64,000 bases of DNA from Halorussus caseinilyticus. GTDB lineage: Archaea; Halobacteriota; Halobacteria; Halobacteriales; Haladaptataceae. Below, piece by piece: positions 47,966-56,885 of this stretch; the first letter of the stretch is position 1; each line of letters begins with the position of its first letter. A program made the position numbers and the translations under genes. The notes below the pieces were generated by a model. That model worked only from the letters and a program-made list of their open reading frames with translations, had not been told where the DNA came from and made no database searches. The stretch covers positions 1,674,001-1,738,000 of the forward strand of contig NZ_CP119809.1 of assembly GCF_029338395.1 (NCBI RefSeq). Direction: 5' to 3'.

Positions 47966-48985
47966 TCAACGAATCTTCTTGTAGACGCTCGACAGGGCGT
48001 TAGTGACCCGAGAGCCGTTCTCCATGCTGTAGTACGACCGGAGTTCGGGACCGAACTTGGCCTTGTAGCCACAGAGTCGCTCCTCGTTCGCGCCCACGAG
48101 GTCGTAGTTCTCGACGCCGCGGTCCATCGCGTCGGTCATGATGGCCCAGTCCACGAGGTCGTTGACCGGCAGGTCGTGGTCGTGTTTCGCGCCGCCCTGC
48201 CACCGATACACGGTGTCGCCGAACTCCAGCCCAATCATCCCGCCCGCGACTTCGCCGTCGATTTCGCAGGCGTAAGGCCGGACCGCGCCCTCGGGCAGTC
48301 GCTCGTAGAGGTCGGTGACGAACGCGGACGTGACGCCGTAGCTCTCGTCCTGTTCGTCGTGGCGCGCCCGGACCTGCGAGACGATAGCCTCGATTTCGTC
48401 GGGACCGCCCTCGTAGATGCGGTAGTCGCCCTCGGTCCGGATGTTGTTCCGGGCGTCACTCGAGAACGACATCAGCACGTCGTCTTCGCCCGGCGTGAGG
48501 TCAACCGAGTAGGTGTGACGCACGTCGATGTCGAAGTCGGCCCACTCGAAGGGTCGCACGTCACGATAGTCCGGACCGGGCCGAACCAGCGTGAACTTGG
48601 GGTTCAGTCGCTGGTCTATCCAGTCGAGACACCCCTGCACGAACCGCTTGTTCCGGCGCTCGCGCTTGCGGCGCTTGAGTTTCCGGTGGTTCAACAGCGC
48701 CGGTCCCGCGTACGTGACCCAGAGACCCGGCGCGGGCGAGAACGCCATCGTCATCCCGCCCTTTCGAGTCTCGAAGACGGGAAACACCCCCACGGGTTCC
48801 TGTCCCTTGTAGCCGACGAGCGGGTGGACCCGAGCGTTCGCGTGGTCGGCCTGCACCGCGAGCGACTCCCGATAATGGAAGACGCTGGCCTGTGGCGACC
48901 GGTCCACGAGGTCGTTCCAATCGTGGTGTTCGAATTCCGTTACACGTCCGATAGTGATACCCTTCTGCTCTACTGTCACACTCAT
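47966..48985 (-). CDS. FemAB-like GNAT-fold transferase
   Basis: A 339-residue protein with the doubled GNAT fold of FemAB/lipid II aminoacyl transferases. EWNDLVDRSPQASVFHYRES-type residues near 25-45 (WNDLVDRSPQASVFHYRESL) and the C-terminal motif VAGGMIGLEFGDTVYRWQGG, DYDLVGANEERLCGYKAKFG are typical, the latter with small variations. In archaea these proteins are linked to surface glycan or exopolysaccharide loci and may acylate sugars. Starts 1 base after the stop of the phosphodiesterase gene 48987-50621, so they are one operon. Confidence 0.83.
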   Translation of the reverse strand: MSVTVEQKGITIGRVTEFEHHDWNDLVDRSPQASVFHYRESLAVQADHANARVHPLVGYKGQEPVGVFPVFETRKGGMTMAFSPAPGLWVTYAGPALLNHRKLKRRKRERRNKRFVQGCLDWIDQRLNPKFTLVRPGPDYRDVRPFEWADFDIDVRHTYSVDLTPGEDDVLMSFSSDARNNIRTEGDYRIYEGGPDEIEAIVSQVRARHDEQDESYGVTSAFVTDLYERLPEGAVRPYACEIDGEVAGGMIGLEFGDTVYRWQGGAKHDHDLPVNDLVDWAIMTDAMDRGVENYDLVGANEERLCGYKAKFGPELRSYYSMENGSRVTNALSSVYKKIR

Positions 48986-48986
48986 G

Positions 48987-50621
48987 TTATTCGAGATAAC
49001 CGAGGTCCGCGAGTCGCGCTTCGACGTTTCCGTCGTCGGTCGCTTCCTGTTCGCCCGCGTCGAACGCGGGGTACGATTCCGTGCCGACCGCCTCCACCGC
49101 CGGGAGAACCGACCCGTCCATCCGGTCGGCCGCCGGAACCCCCATCGTCGCCAGCACCGTCGGGGCCACGTCGAAGAGGTGGGCCTCCGAGAGGTCCGCG
49201 CTCGTCGTTACACCCTCGCCCGAGAGCGCCACGATGCCCTCACGCTTGTGGTTGTACGGTTCGCTCGGCGGCGCGAACCGGCCGTCGCCCACGCGCGTCG
49301 AGAGGAACTCGTCGTACTCGCGCGGGACGGTAATCACGTCGGGGGCCTCCTCGACGTACGGCCCGGAGAACACCTCCTCGCGGTGGGCGACTCGTTCGAA
49401 CACCGGCTTTCCGTCGGGCGTCTCGACGCCCGACAGCAGGTCCACGAGGTCCGCACAGAGTCGGTCGTACTCGCTCTCGGGCACGACCCCCTCGGGTTCC
49501 CGGCCCGCAAGGTTCACCCGGACGCCGAGTTCGATTCGGTCGCGCATGTACGCGCGCGAGGCCGGGAAGTCCACCTGCTCGGACCCGGCGCGGGCCACCT
49601 CGGTCGGGACGCGCGCGGCCACGAAGTCCGCGAGACCCACCGCGTCGAGGGCCGCCCGGATGCGTTGACTCGTCACGCCGACGCTAGCGAGGGCCGCTAC
49701 GCCGCGTTCGAGGAGCGCCGGGTCGTCGTCGGACTCGACTTTCCCCTCCTCGCCGTCCTGCAACTGGTTGTCGGCGATGGTGGACCACGTTGGCATCCCC
49801 TCGCCCTCGGTGGTCGTCTCGACCAGTCCGCGCTCGCGGAGGAACTCGTTGGGTCGGAACTCGCGGCCGGTGTACTCGCCCATGCCGTGGTCGCTGGCAA
49901 CGACCACGGTATCGGGATTGCACTCGTCGAGGATGGTGCCGACCTGCCGGTCCACCGCCTCGTAGACGGTCCGGACCTTCCGGTGGTCGCCGGGGAACTC
50001 GTGGAAGACGGTATCGGTCTGCTGGAACTGGACGAAACCGAACTCGGGGTCGAAGCGGTCGGCGAGATACCGGAACGCCCGGCCCCGCATCTCGACCAGT
50101 CGCTCGTACCACTCGACTTTCTCGCGGCCGTCGGCGTCCCGCGGGGCGTACACCCGATAGTCGCCGACTTCCTCCCGAATCTCGTCCAACAGTCCCGGCG
50201 GGTGGCAGTCGGGGTCCTCGGGCGCGGTGTAGCCCGGAACGACCGCGCCGTCGATTTCCCGCGGCGGGTGGGTCACCGGCGCGTTGACCACGACGCTGGA
50301 TTTGCCGTGGTGGTCGAGGTGTTCCCAGAGAGTTCGCTCCCGGACGTGGGTCGCGTTCACCACGTCCCAGTCGTAGCCGTCGAACGTGAGGAAGCCGAAT
50401 ACGCCGTGCTTACCGGGGTTGACCCCGGTGTAGAGAGAGGGCCACGCGCTCGGAGTCCACGGCGGAATCTGGGACTCCAGCGCATCGGACGCCCCCGTCT
50501 CGACTACCGACTCCAGATTCGGGACCGCATCGGCCTCGAACAGCGGACCAAGCACGGACCGACACCCGGCGTCCAACCCGACCAACAGCGTCTGCATGCT
50601 CGTCTGCGGGTAGTCAGCCAT
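48987..50621 (-). CDS. Alkaline-phosphatase-superfamily phosphodiesterase, copy 2
   Basis: A 544-residue paralogue of the 45678-47339 protein. It has VGLDAGCRSVL, nucleophile T56 (IPPWTPSAWPSL), VVASDHGMGEYTGREFRPNE and the closing region VARLADLGYL. The two share the same layout, including the ending ADLGY(I/L). It heads an operon: the FemAB-like gene begins 1 base after its stop. The ATAACAAAG box at 50648-50656 is 27-31 bases before the ATG. Confidence 0.86.
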   Translation of the reverse strand: MADYPQTSMQTLLVGLDAGCRSVLGPLFEADAVPNLESVVETGASDALESQIPPWTPSAWPSLYTGVNPGKHGVFGFLTFDGYDWDVVNATHVRERTLWEHLDHHGKSSVVVNAPVTHPPREIDGAVVPGYTAPEDPDCHPPGLLDEIREEVGDYRVYAPRDADGREKVEWYERLVEMRGRAFRYLADRFDPEFGFVQFQQTDTVFHEFPGDHRKVRTVYEAVDRQVGTILDECNPDTVVVASDHGMGEYTGREFRPNEFLRERGLVETTTEGEGMPTWSTIADNQLQDGEEGKVESDDDPALLERGVAALASVGVTSQRIRAALDAVGLADFVAARVPTEVARAGSEQVDFPASRAYMRDRIELGVRVNLAGREPEGVVPESEYDRLCADLVDLLSGVETPDGKPVFERVAHREEVFSGPYVEEAPDVITVPREYDEFLSTRVGDGRFAPPSEPYNHKREGIVALSGEGVTTSADLSEAHLFDVAPTVLATMGVPAADRMDGSVLPAVEAVGTESYPAFDAGEQEATDDGNVEARLADLGYLE

Positions 50622-50647
50622 GTACCGTCTACCACCGTTCGTTCGGT

Positions 50648-50656
50648 CTTTGTTAT
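50648..50656 (-). promoter_or_regulatory. ATAACAAAG box before the phosphodiesterase/FemAB operon
   Basis: On the minus strand the nonamer has its centre about 31 bases before the ATG at 50621, at the TATA position for a leaderless gene. Confidence 0.6.
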
Positions 50657-50782
50657 GGGCCGTCTGTCACCCGACAAACAAGACCTATCGGTGGAACGGT
50701 GGATTAAGTCCGTGTTACCCGTGGGAAAGCAACAGTTTCCGACGCTTCGTTACGACCGTTTCACAGACGGCCGTTACACTTA

Positions 50783-50850
50783 AATCAGTAATGTAGCATT
50801 GAACGGAAGTCGGAACCTTTAAGAATAGATAGGCTCGCATTGAAAATCAC
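50783..50850 (+). promoter_or_regulatory. Conserved upstream control region, beta-helix gene 1
   Basis: It contains TTAAATCAGTAA, then two copies of GCATTGAA (50798-50805 and 50837-50844) and the TATA-like ACCTTTAAG at 50817-50825, about 29 bases before the ATG at 50851. The same order recurs before the paralogue at 52959-53028. Confidence 0.65.
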
Positions 50851-52389
50851 ATGGCACGCGACGAGACGGCACGCGAACGCAGTTCGGAAGAATCGCTCCT
50901 CAACCGACGCTCGTACCTCAAGCTTGCGGGTGCGGCGGCCGCGTCGGTCGCCGCGGCAGGCGCATCGAGCAGTTCCGCGAAGGCGGCGTCCTACGACACC
51001 ATCAAGGTGCCCGCCAACTCGAAGAAGACCATCAAGGTCGGTCCCGGCGAGACGTTCGAGAACAAACTCATCGACATCACGGCCGACGGCGCGCACGTGA
51101 AGCTTCTGACCGAAGGAAGCGGCTGGACGGTCCGAAACGTCGGCGTGAAGGGCCAGAACAACAACATGAGCGGGACGTACGGCACGTTCTACCTCCGATG
51201 CACCGAGGAGGGCGAAGGGTTGGCCGAGAACATCTACCTTGGCGACGGCGCGGTGGACCGATGCGGTCACGCCGCGATGTCCGACTGGGACAACCACGGG
51301 ACGGTCACGATTCGCAACATTCACGTTCAGGGCTGGGCGGCCGACGGGATGTACATGTCCCACGCGGGCGTCTCGAAGAGTCACGGCATGGGCGAAACTC
51401 ACGTCGAGAACGCCTTCCTCAAGAACAACAACATCGAGAACTGTCGGCTCGGCACGCCCGGCAGTTACATCAAAGACAGCGTAATCCACGTCGAGAGCCA
51501 AGACGCCGTCTCCTCGAACCAGTCCGGACAGGTCAACGCCCGCGGTCTCTGGTTCAAAGAGCAGTCGGGCATGAAGGCCATCAACTGCGACATCTCGGTT
51601 ACAGGCTCCCACGCGGTGTTCGCCAGCGACAGCGGGTCGGGCACGCTGGAGAACTGCCGCGTGGAGGGTCCCGTCACCGGGCCGGTCGAACAGGTGAACG
51701 TTTCGGGCAGTCCCGACACCTCGCCGCCCGCCAGCGTCCCGATGTCGGCCGAGGAAGCCGCCTCCGGCAAAATCGACTCGTCGGACGGCACGACTTCGCC
51801 CTCCTCGGGCGACGGCCAGCAGTCCGGCGACCAGCAGTCCGGCGACTCGACCGACGGACAGGGCGACCTGCTCGAACTCGTCGCCGCCGACGACGCCTCG
51901 AAGGTCAAGTATGAGTTCACGGTCGAGGGAAGCGCCCGGAAGAAGACTTCCGGCGACCCCACCGCGGAGGCGGGCGACAGCGTGACCGACAACGGCGACG
52001 GCACGGTGACAGTCTCCGGCGTCGCGGGCAACGGCTACGGCGACGCCTTCTTTGTGGACGGGGCCATCACGTCGATGAATCTGGACGAGAGCGTCTGGAC
52101 CCTCCGCTACGCCGGTAGCGAGGTCAACGCGGACGACCTGACCCTCCCGAACAAACTGGTCGTAGACGGCGGCAACCGGCCCCGGCAGGCCTGTGACTAC
52201 TCCTTCGAGGTCAGCGGCGCGGTCCGCAAGAGTACCGACCTCGGGTCGGTCCAGAAGAGCGACACCGTTTCGGACGGCACGGTTACCGGTACCGTGTTCG
52301 GCGGTAAGGACGGCTACCGGTTCTCCGGCGAAGTCACCGGTTTCGACCTCGACGGTCCCGCCAACATCAGCGTCGAAGACGGGTCCTAA
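50851..52389 (+). CDS. Tat-exported right-handed beta-helix protein with repeated C-terminal domain, paralogue 1
   Basis: A 512-residue secreted protein. The Tat signal is LNRRSYLKLAGAAAASVAAA (residues 18-37). A beta-helix domain of about 250 residues begins YDTIKVPANSKKTIKV, with ladders such as VRNVGVKGQNNN and VENAFLKNNNIEN. A Ser/Asp/Gln linker follows near 320-340. The last 170 residues hold two related units, each with [YF]xFxVxGxxRK, then DTVxDGTV...G. Membership in a polysaccharide-binding class is inferred. A close paralogue follows at 53029. Confidence 0.82.
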   Translation: MARDETARERSSEESLLNRRSYLKLAGAAAASVAAAGASSSSAKAASYDTIKVPANSKKTIKVGPGETFENKLIDITADGAHVKLLTEGSGWTVRNVGVKGQNNNMSGTYGTFYLRCTEEGEGLAENIYLGDGAVDRCGHAAMSDWDNHGTVTIRNIHVQGWAADGMYMSHAGVSKSHGMGETHVENAFLKNNNIENCRLGTPGSYIKDSVIHVESQDAVSSNQSGQVNARGLWFKEQSGMKAINCDISVTGSHAVFASDSGSGTLENCRVEGPVTGPVEQVNVSGSPDTSPPASVPMSAEEAASGKIDSSDGTTSPSSGDGQQSGDQQSGDSTDGQGDLLELVAADDASKVKYEFTVEGSARKKTSGDPTAEAGDSVTDNGDGTVTVSGVAGNGYGDAFFVDGAITSMNLDESVWTLRYAGSEVNADDLTLPNKLVVDGGNRPRQACDYSFEVSGAVRKSTDLGSVQKSDTVSDGTVTGTVFGGKDGYRFSGEVTGFDLDGPANISVEDGS

Positions 52390-52660
52390 CCCGCGTTCGG
52401 CGCGTCCCCCGACTGACGCTCGGCGTCCTCCCTCGTTCGGCACTCCCCCACGCGACTCCCGTTCGACACGCCTGCGACACCCCGCTTCGCGCCCGCCCTC
52501 CGCGACTCCCCCTCGCTTGCGACGACGGGTCTCGGTGCCCTTCTTCCGAGACCTGACCCTTCGAAATTCGTTTCTTGAGATACTTTTACAGTTCTTTGAG
52601 ACATATTTCTATTTTCTAGAGAACGGTAGAGACGTGTCTATCGAAGTTCCACCGCGCGCC

Positions 52661-52692
52661 GTCCGCGACGAATCGACCGATTCGTCGCGGAC
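52661..52692. repeat. 32-base inverted repeat (15-base arms)
   Basis: GTCCGCGACGAATCG and its exact complement are separated by AC. It is about 270 bases after the first beta-helix stop; no T-run follows, so it is not a clear terminator. Confidence 0.7.
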
Positions 52693-52958
52693 GACCGACC
52701 CCGGTCGGTCGCGTCGGTTCGCGTATACCAACTGGACCCGTCGCGCACCGCCGCCGACCGACTAGCGGTTAGCGCGCCGAACAGAGGACGAACCTGTCAC
52801 TTCAGTCACCGTTGCGCGACGTTTCACGCGGACCGGCGGCCGGAAATGAGGGCTTACCGCCGAGCGTCGGCAGGGGAGAACTTACCTCGGAGCGGTCCGT
52901 CGGGACGAACGGACGGGAACGAGAACCGGTCGGTCCTCCCACCGGGGAAATTGGAACT

Positions 52959-53028
52959 TAAATCAGTAAGCTAGCATTGAATGGAAGTCGGTACCTTTTT
53001 CAACCGGTAATGATGCATTGAAGACTGC
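52959..53028 (+). promoter_or_regulatory. Conserved upstream control region, beta-helix gene 2
   Basis: It contains TTAAATCAGTAA, GCATTGAA at 52974-52981 and again at 53015-53022, and a TTTTTC TATA-like stretch near 52994-53000 that is about 30 bases before the ATG. Order and spacing match 50783-50850. Confidence 0.65.
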
Positions 53029-54318
53029 ATGGCACGCGACGAGACGGCACGCGACTCCGAATCCGAAACGGCCCCCCTCGACCGGCGTTCGTACCTCAAG
53101 CTGGCGGGCGCGGCCGCGGCGACAGTCGTCGGGGCCAGAACCGCGGCGGCCGCCAGTGGGTCGTCCTACGACACGATTACGGTTTCCGCTGGCGAGACCC
53201 GACGCATCTCCGTCGGTGACGGCGAGGCGTTCGAGAACGAACTCGTCGACATCACCGCCGACGGCGCGAGCGTCGTCCTCACGGCGTTCGCCGACGACTT
53301 CACCGTCCGCAACGTCGGCATCGAGGGCGTCCACCCCGGCGAAGAGAACTTCCTGAAGGTGTGCGTCCCGAGCGCGGGAGCGACCGGTCTCGTGGAGAAC
53401 GTCTACCTCGGCGACGGCGCAGTGGCAGGTTCGAAAGGCGGTATCTACGTCCACTACGACCCCGGACACGAGGGCGAACTCACGTTCCGGCGGGTCAACG
53501 TGGCTCACTCCTCGAACAACGGACTCTACGGGTCGGCCCCCGGCCACCGCGGTCAGTCCGGACTCGTCCACGTTGAGGACTCGTACTTCAACTCCAACAA
53601 CATCGCGAACGTCCGACTCGGCTCCTCCGCTGGCACGAGCCACGTCCGGAACACGACCATCCACGTGGACGATTCGGTCAACGGTTGCGAGACGAACTGC
53701 TCGTCGCCCGGCGCGGTCAACGCCCGCGGCGTCTGGGCGTGGGACGGACCGGTCGAACTCCACGACTGGGACGTGAAGACCGGGAGTTACGGCTCCGCGC
53801 TCGCCACCCGCGACGGCGGTTCCATCGAGCAAAACGACTCGCGCATCGGGAGCGCCGCCGACACCTCCCCGCCCGAGGGCGTCCCCACCTCCGCCGAGGA
53901 AGCCGCCAGCGCGTCCTCGACTTCCTCCAGCGACTCCGGTGGCGACGGGTCGTCTTCCTCCGGTGACTCGTCTTCCTCCGGCACACTCCTCGAATTCGTC
54001 TCGGCCGACGACGCCGCCGACCTCCGGTACGAGTTCACCGTCGAGGGCAACGTCCGCAAGCGCACCTCGGGCACGGACTCGGGCTACGTCGCCGAGAGCG
54101 GCGACAGCGTGACCGACAACGGCGACGGCACGGTGACAGTCTCCGGCGACGCGGCCAAGAGCGCCGACCTCGGGTCGGTGCAGGGCGGGGACGCCGCGGA
54201 CGGAGGCGACGCATCCGGCGAGGTGTGGAACGGTCGGGACGGCTTCCGGTTCTCGGGCGAAATCACGCAGTTCAGTCTCGAAGGCTCGACCGTCGTGGAG
54301 GTGCAGGATGGCTCCTAA
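53029..54318 (+). CDS. Tat-exported right-handed beta-helix protein, paralogue 2 with shortened C-terminus
   Basis: A 429-residue paralogue of the 50851 gene. The Tat signal DRRSYLKLAGAAAATVVGA, the beta helix and a Ser/Gly-rich linker are shared. The C-terminal part is about 75 residues shorter: after GDSVTDNGDGTVTVSG it jumps to the second unit (KSADLGSVQGGD), as if one unit had been lost between repeats. The next gene starts 11 bases before this stop, in another frame. It was probably exported to the same place as paralogue 1. Confidence 0.82.
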   Translation: MARDETARDSESETAPLDRRSYLKLAGAAAATVVGARTAAAASGSSYDTITVSAGETRRISVGDGEAFENELVDITADGASVVLTAFADDFTVRNVGIEGVHPGEENFLKVCVPSAGATGLVENVYLGDGAVAGSKGGIYVHYDPGHEGELTFRRVNVAHSSNNGLYGSAPGHRGQSGLVHVEDSYFNSNNIANVRLGSSAGTSHVRNTTIHVDDSVNGCETNCSSPGAVNARGVWAWDGPVELHDWDVKTGSYGSALATRDGGSIEQNDSRIGSAADTSPPEGVPTSAEEAASASSTSSSDSGGDGSSSSGDSSSSGTLLEFVSADDAADLRYEFTVEGNVRKRTSGTDSGYVAESGDSVTDNGDGTVTVSGDAAKSADLGSVQGGDAADGGDASGEVWNGRDGFRFSGEITQFSLEGSTVVEVQDGS

Positions 54319-54535
54319 GAACGCCCAAGACGCGACCGAGGGCTGGCAGGAGGTCCCCCGCGACCCGGAACCGTCGGACCTCGGCTACGAGATGGACGAC
54401 TGGGAGGTCATCCGCGCCCGGAAGAACGACCGGGGCCACCTGATGTTTCTCCCCGAACAAGAGGACATGCTCCGCGAGGAGGCGTTCATCGTCGCCGACG
54501 CCTGTTCGGTGTGCGACGTGATAGACCGCATCTGA
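54308..54535 (+). CDS. Small haloarchaeal protein with C-terminal CxxC
   Basis: A 75-residue acidic protein, MAPKNAQDATEGWQEVPRDP onward, with a CSVC pair at residues 69-72. The start overlaps the end of the beta-helix gene by 11 bases, so the two may be translationally coupled, yet the protein has no export signal. I recognise the general type from haloarchaeal genomes but no function. Confidence 0.72.
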   Translation: MAPKNAQDATEGWQEVPRDPEPSDLGYEMDDWEVIRARKNDRGHLMFLPEQEDMLREEAFIVADACSVCDVIDRI

Positions 54536-54557
54536 GAGTCAGCGACCCCCGCCGACG

Positions 54558-55871
54558 CTACCGACTCGCGTCTTCTACCAGCGCCCGGGCTTCCGCGAAC
54601 AGTTCGTCGGTCCGCGCTTCGCTTCTGGCCTCCGCCGTCACCCTGACCAGCGGTTGGGTCCCGCTGGCGCGCACGAGGAACCACCCGTCGTCGGTCCCGA
54701 CGCGCACGCCGTCCATCGTGGCCACGTCGTCGTAGGCCGCCGTAACCTGCTCGCGGACGCGCTCTACGACCGCCTCTTTCTGCCCGGTCTCGACGCTCCC
54801 GCGCCGGAGCGGGTAGCTCTCGACTTCCCCGACCAGCGCGTCGAGCGACCCCTGACGGGAGACCAGTCCCGCGAGCCGACACGCCGCCAGCGGACCGTCG
54901 GGACAGAGCGTCTCGTCGGGCCAAATCCACGCGCCGCTGGGTTCGCCGCCGAAGGCGACCCCGGCGTCGGTCGCGCGCTCGGCCACGTACACGTCGCCGA
55001 CGCGCGTTCGCGAGACCGAGACGCCCTGCGATTCGAGCAGGTCCGCGACGGTCAGACTCGTGTCCACCGGGACCGCTACCTCGTCGCCCGGACTCGCGGC
55101 TTCGCGGGCGAACAGCGCGAGCAGGAGGTCGCCCGAGACGAACTCGCCGCGACCCGTTACCGCCCGCATCCGGTCGGCGTCCCCGTCGTGGGCGATGCCG
55201 AGGTCCGCGTCCGTCGCTCCGACGAACTCCGAGAGCGCCCGGCAGTTCTCGGCGGTGGGTTCGCTCGGTCGGGCGGGAAACGACCCGTCGGGCCGGTCGT
55301 CGAGCGTCCGGACCTCGTGGCCGAGTCGCCGGAGCGCCTCGGCGGTGACGCCGCCCACGCCGTTTCCCACGTCCACGGCGATAGAGAGGTCGCCGGGCGC
55401 GGCCCCGCGAACAAGCGCCCTCGCGTGGCGCTCGGTCGCCTCGTTCCACTCGCCGACCTCGCCGAGTTCGTTCCACGCTCGTAATTCAAAGTTCTCTGCG
55501 CGCACGCGCGAGGCGATTGCCTCGCGCTGGCGCTCGCCGAACGCCTGTCCCGAGGGGTTCCAGAGCTTCAGGCCGTTGTCCGGGGCCGGGTTGTGGCTCG
55601 CAGTCACCATCAGTCCGGCGTCCGCGTCCACCCACCCGACGCTCCGGGACACCGTCGGGGTCGCCACCTCGCCGAGGCGAACCGCGTCCGCGCCGCACTC
55701 CCGGAGACCCGAAACCGCGGCGTCGGCCAGCATCTCGCCGCTCTCGCGGGCGTCTCGTCCCACGACCACCCGGTCGTAGCCCTCGCTGGCCACGGCCCGG
55801 CCGACCGACAGCGAGAGGTCGCAGGTCACTTCGTCGCCGATTCGTCCGCGGATGCCACTGGTTCCGAACAT
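54558..55871 (-). CDS. glmM: Phosphoglucosamine mutase
   Basis: A 437-residue alpha-D-phosphohexomutase that converts glucosamine-6-phosphate to glucosamine-1-phosphate, the route to UDP-GlcNAc. Motifs are MFGTSGIRGRIGDEVT, active Ser S92 (VTASHNPAPDNG), metal-binding DGDADRM and the sugar-binding FGGEPSGAWIW. GlmM is the best guess over phosphomannomutase from the SGIRGR start and the GEPSGAW region. It lies next to the UDP-GlcNAc-using operon, giving precursor supply. Confidence 0.87.
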   Translation of the reverse strand: MFGTSGIRGRIGDEVTCDLSLSVGRAVASEGYDRVVVGRDARESGEMLADAAVSGLRECGADAVRLGEVATPTVSRSVGWVDADAGLMVTASHNPAPDNGLKLWNPSGQAFGERQREAIASRVRAENFELRAWNELGEVGEWNEATERHARALVRGAAPGDLSIAVDVGNGVGGVTAEALRRLGHEVRTLDDRPDGSFPARPSEPTAENCRALSEFVGATDADLGIAHDGDADRMRAVTGRGEFVSGDLLLALFAREAASPGDEVAVPVDTSLTVADLLESQGVSVSRTRVGDVYVAERATDAGVAFGGEPSGAWIWPDETLCPDGPLAACRLAGLVSRQGSLDALVGEVESYPLRRGSVETGQKEAVVERVREQVTAAYDDVATMDGVRVGTDDGWFLVRASGTQPLVRVTAEARSEARTDELFAEARALVEDASR

Positions 55872-55872
55872 C

Positions 55873-56433
55873 TTAATTTTCCTGTCCGTTCGCGCGATGG
55901 AGTTCAGGCGGCGTCCCCACGTCGCCGCCGCGTCTGTACGCCACGTAGTGGACGACCGCCGAGACGCCGAACACCACGAGGATGAGAGTCGCCAGTATCA
56001 GCCCCGGAATCAGACTGAAGGGGTAGACGTTCAGCCACACCGCCGCCACCAGCACCGAACTGGCCCCCACCAGTCCGAGGTAGTACCGGTCCCACGGGAA
56101 CTCCTCGCGGGACACGTCGCCCAGATAGATGTCGAGGTCAGACGCCCGGTCGCCGAGGCGCACGATGCCCTCGTCGCGGTCGTACTCCACGATGTTCGCC
56201 TCGTCGAGTTTCGGCAGGTGGGTCTGGTAGAGCGAGATGTAGACTCGCTTTCGCTGTTCGGTAGAGAGCGCGGTGGGCGTGGTCTCGTTCTCCCACGCCG
56301 CCACCTGTTCGGTCAAGTCCGAGAGTTCGGTCTCGCCGCCCTCCCGTCGGAGGTAGTACAGGGCGTATCGCCGTCGTGGACTCTTCAGGACCTCGAACAC
56401 CTCGTCCTGAGAGAGTTCGTCAGCGCGAGACAT
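55873..56433 (-). CDS. DUF7344-type winged-helix-like protein with two membrane helices
   Basis: A 186-residue protein. The N-terminal module (about 8-95) has VFEVLKSPRRRYALYYLRRE, ELSDLTEQVAAWENE and YISLYQTHLPKLDEANIVEYD, as in 27389-27805. Two transmembrane helices follow (about 118-165: YLGLVGASSVLVAAVWLNVYP, LILATLILVVFGVSAVVHYV). A membrane-bound regulator of the adjacent glycan genes is plausible. glmM starts 2 bases after this stop, so these two genes are one transcript. Confidence 0.78.
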   Translation of the reverse strand: MSRADELSQDEVFEVLKSPRRRYALYYLRREGGETELSDLTEQVAAWENETTPTALSTEQRKRVYISLYQTHLPKLDEANIVEYDRDEGIVRLGDRASDLDIYLGDVSREEFPWDRYYLGLVGASSVLVAAVWLNVYPFSLIPGLILATLILVVFGVSAVVHYVAYRRGGDVGTPPELHRANGQEN

Positions 56434-56885
56434 GCTCCCGTGGTATTCGGCAGGTCGTCGGAGGCGATGCACGTTCGGAGCCACCGGAGTGGGAGGATGT
56501 CCGCAGGTGAGACCGCCGCATACCCTCGAAATTGGCGTGTTGTCACTTTGTTACCCAGTTGCTGTTCGGGGGTAACGGCACGGTACGGCCGCTTCGCCAC
56601 ACGGTACCCGCCAGTTACCCGAGTCGGCCGGAGGACGCGGGACGCCCGCCGTTCCCGGTCTCCGACCCCGACCCGTACGACCGTATTCGCCCGGCTATGC
56701 CCCGATAGGCGGCCTGTACCCTCGACCCAAGCGGCGTATAACAAAGAGGTGCGCAAGGCATTGAGACGATAACGCCCGGCCCGCGGTCCGGCGATTGGCC
56801 GGGCAAATCGACTGACCTACTATGATTCCGTTATCGACTGCAATCGCTCGACCGGTCCCCCGTTCCGACGCGGAGGTGCGTCCGC
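56434..56885. other. Intergenic region before the nucleotide-sugar operon
   Basis: These 452 bases have no gene. They hold the ATAACAAAG box at 56738-56746, a GCCCGGCC/GGCCGGGC inverted repeat (56774-56804) and a short frame MIPLSTAIARPVPRSDAEVR (56822-56893) that overlaps the next GTG. The frame could be a leader peptide, but evidence is weak. Confidence 0.5.
56738..56746 (+). promoter_or_regulatory. ATAACAAAG box upstream of the nucleotide-sugar operon
   Basis: This copy, preceded by GCGT, is 140 bases before the GTG at 56886, so the transcript would have a long leader with the hairpin at 56774-56804. Confidence 0.45.

Larger units (their letters stand above)
52390..53028. other. Intergenic region between the two beta-helix paralogues
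   Basis: These 639 bases have no gene. They include an AT-rich tract (52558-52625), a 32-base inverted repeat (52661-52692) and the conserved promoter region of the next gene (52959-53028). Confidence 0.55.

Noticed and set aside
50785-52443. Long minus-strand open frame (552 codons) opposite the first beta-helix gene
   Set aside because: The plus strand has a Tat signal, typical haloarchaeal codon bias and a paralogue at 53029. The antisense frame is a by-product of high GC content at third positions.
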